From Ceratothoa steindachneri (taxonomy: Eukaryota; Arthropoda; Malacostraca; Isopoda; Cymothoidae), in NCBI GenBank assembly GCA_963969495.1, contig OZ018317.1, positions 33,109,503 to 33,173,502 of the forward strand: 64,000 nucleotides of DNA. The letters run 5' to 3'. Each line of letters opens with the position of its first letter. Positions within the stretch are counted from its first letter, which is position 1. A program made the translations under genes and the position numbers. Below the pieces are notes generated by a model. That model saw only the letters and a program-made list of their open reading frames with translations. It was not told the origin of the DNA and ran no database searches. Below are positions 63,134 through 64,000 of this stretch, in pieces.

Positions 63134-64000
63134 TTCTTCATCTAACTGCGGAACTGCGATGCCCGTCATACCTTCGACACGCTATCCCCACTCCCTCTTT
63201 ACTCCCCCACTCCACCCAATTATTAGTTAAGCTCTCCCAAATTGGCGGATATAAACTCGGTGGACGACAACCACGAGCCAAAGTACCTACTTGTGCAAAA
63301 TCCTCCTGAGGCGGTAGGGCCCCTGATGACTCGCGCGGAGAGGATGGATCTCCTCCGGTGGTGCCTCCCTTTCCAGTCAGGAACTTCTCCATTTCGGGGA
63401 AGGACATGGTTGAGGCTGGCTCATCCTGCCTTTGGGCCTCTTTCAGGTGTAAAGAAAAAAGTGAGCACTCTACCTCATCTTCTCCTAAAAAGAAGGCGAA
63501 AGTAAAAAAAAAAACAAGAGGACTATGGGTTCCTCTTCTTTTGTGGGAGTTCTAGAGATGGAGGGGTCGACTGCCGTTTTGGTAGGGGACCAGGGTATGA
63601 CGCACGTCCAGCTCCGAGGCACCCTTGGGCTTCGAAACCAGACTAAGACGTGTACAGAAGTTCCAGATAAGGTGATTGTAGTATCAATGACGTCGGAGTC
63701 CTCTATCGGGAGGCTGCCGGAGCCTTTGAGCGTTTCCTGATTGTTCGTTCTACTGTTGGGAGCATGTTGTCCAAAGGACAGAGGATCCATCAATTTTAGC
63801 AATATTAAGCTGCCATGATGAGTGCTCTTCGGGCACTCGATGGCTCGTCTGTTCTGGTGACAACGCACTATATACGAATTTTGTGAAGGGGTGACTTATG
63901 CGAGGAAGCTCGTAGACTACTCCTTAGAAGATATCACAGAAGAGTTAGCCGACCAAATACAGTAGGAGTCGAATGTGTGATGATAAAACAGGAGTGTGTG
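63134..64000 (+). other. unassigned region with overlapping ORFs
   Basis: Forward frames at 63242-63505 and 63358-63555 share a Lys-rich stretch (SSSPKKKAKVKKK), and another runs 63525-63740. A basic, Ser/Lys-rich short protein could be the start of a LINE ORF1, but no zinc knuckle or fold motif is visible before the window ends. The minus frame 63868-63485 overlaps and is equally uncertain. Confidence 0.25.

Overview
This is a window of animal nuclear DNA, probably from an arthropod with a large repeat-rich genome (chelicerate or crustacean). I cannot name the species. The evidence is the mix of element families: CR1, L2 and I/R1-type LINEs, Penelope-like elements, several Ty3/gypsy lineages, a mariner-type transposon and a hAT fragment. 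Other pointers are many (TA)n and (GA)n microsatellites, one candidate spliced intron, and a NACHT NTPase of a kind I associate with arthropods. There are no operons, no rRNA and no clean single-copy host gene. Nearly everything recognisable is a mobile element or a broken gene.

Layout. 0-7 kb holds two Ty3/gypsy elements on the minus strand. Element A (845-5405) has both LTRs but carries only gag and protease, and lies against the RT of element B (5406-7100). 7.4-9 kb is an I-type LINE RT fragment (minus). 9.7-11.6 kb is a CR1 (minus) whose ORF1 esterase runs directly into the RT with no endonuclease. 11.9-13.9 kb holds Penelope-like fragments (plus) with two (TA)n arrays and a tRNA-like SINE piece. 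15.5-20.3 kb is a Ty3/gypsy pol (plus, element F) split by a 118-bp duplication, an unclassified protein-family fragment (G1) and a solo LTR (D1) with a perfect 5-bp target duplication. 20.3-23.3 kb is a broken minus-strand gene encoding a PD-(D/E)XK-like domain fused to a NACHT NTPase. A nearly whole mariner-type transposon (23312-24572) sits 59 bp upstream of its ATG.

25-36 kb: a repeat unit J, two CR1 copies (minus), the 5' end of an I-type LINE and a hAT remnant. 37.4-38.1 kb is a foldback element. 39.1-43 kb is Ty3/gypsy element E, flanked by D-family LTRs, with a visible primer binding site and polypurine tract. Its 5' LTR is cut by an L2 LINE, and the whole block divides a 48-bp minisatellite. 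44.5-46.7 kb is a second, larger copy of family G, itself interrupted by a 534-bp mariner-derived element. 47.1-54 kb is a near full-length I-type LINE (minus: ORF1 with zinc knuckle, endonuclease, RT, RNase H) carrying a 1173-bp solo LTR in ORF2. 54-58.5 kb is another CR1 (plus), head to head with that LINE. The same head-to-head arrangement occurs inverted at 29.5-35.6 kb. 59.5-64 kb holds a foldback element enclosing a tRNA-like sequence, a D-family LTR inserted in a (TA)n array, and an inverted second copy of repeat J.

The order of nesting gives a relative chronology. The host-like locus of most interest is the NACHT gene. Statements about protein families rest on motif recognition from memory, not on a search.
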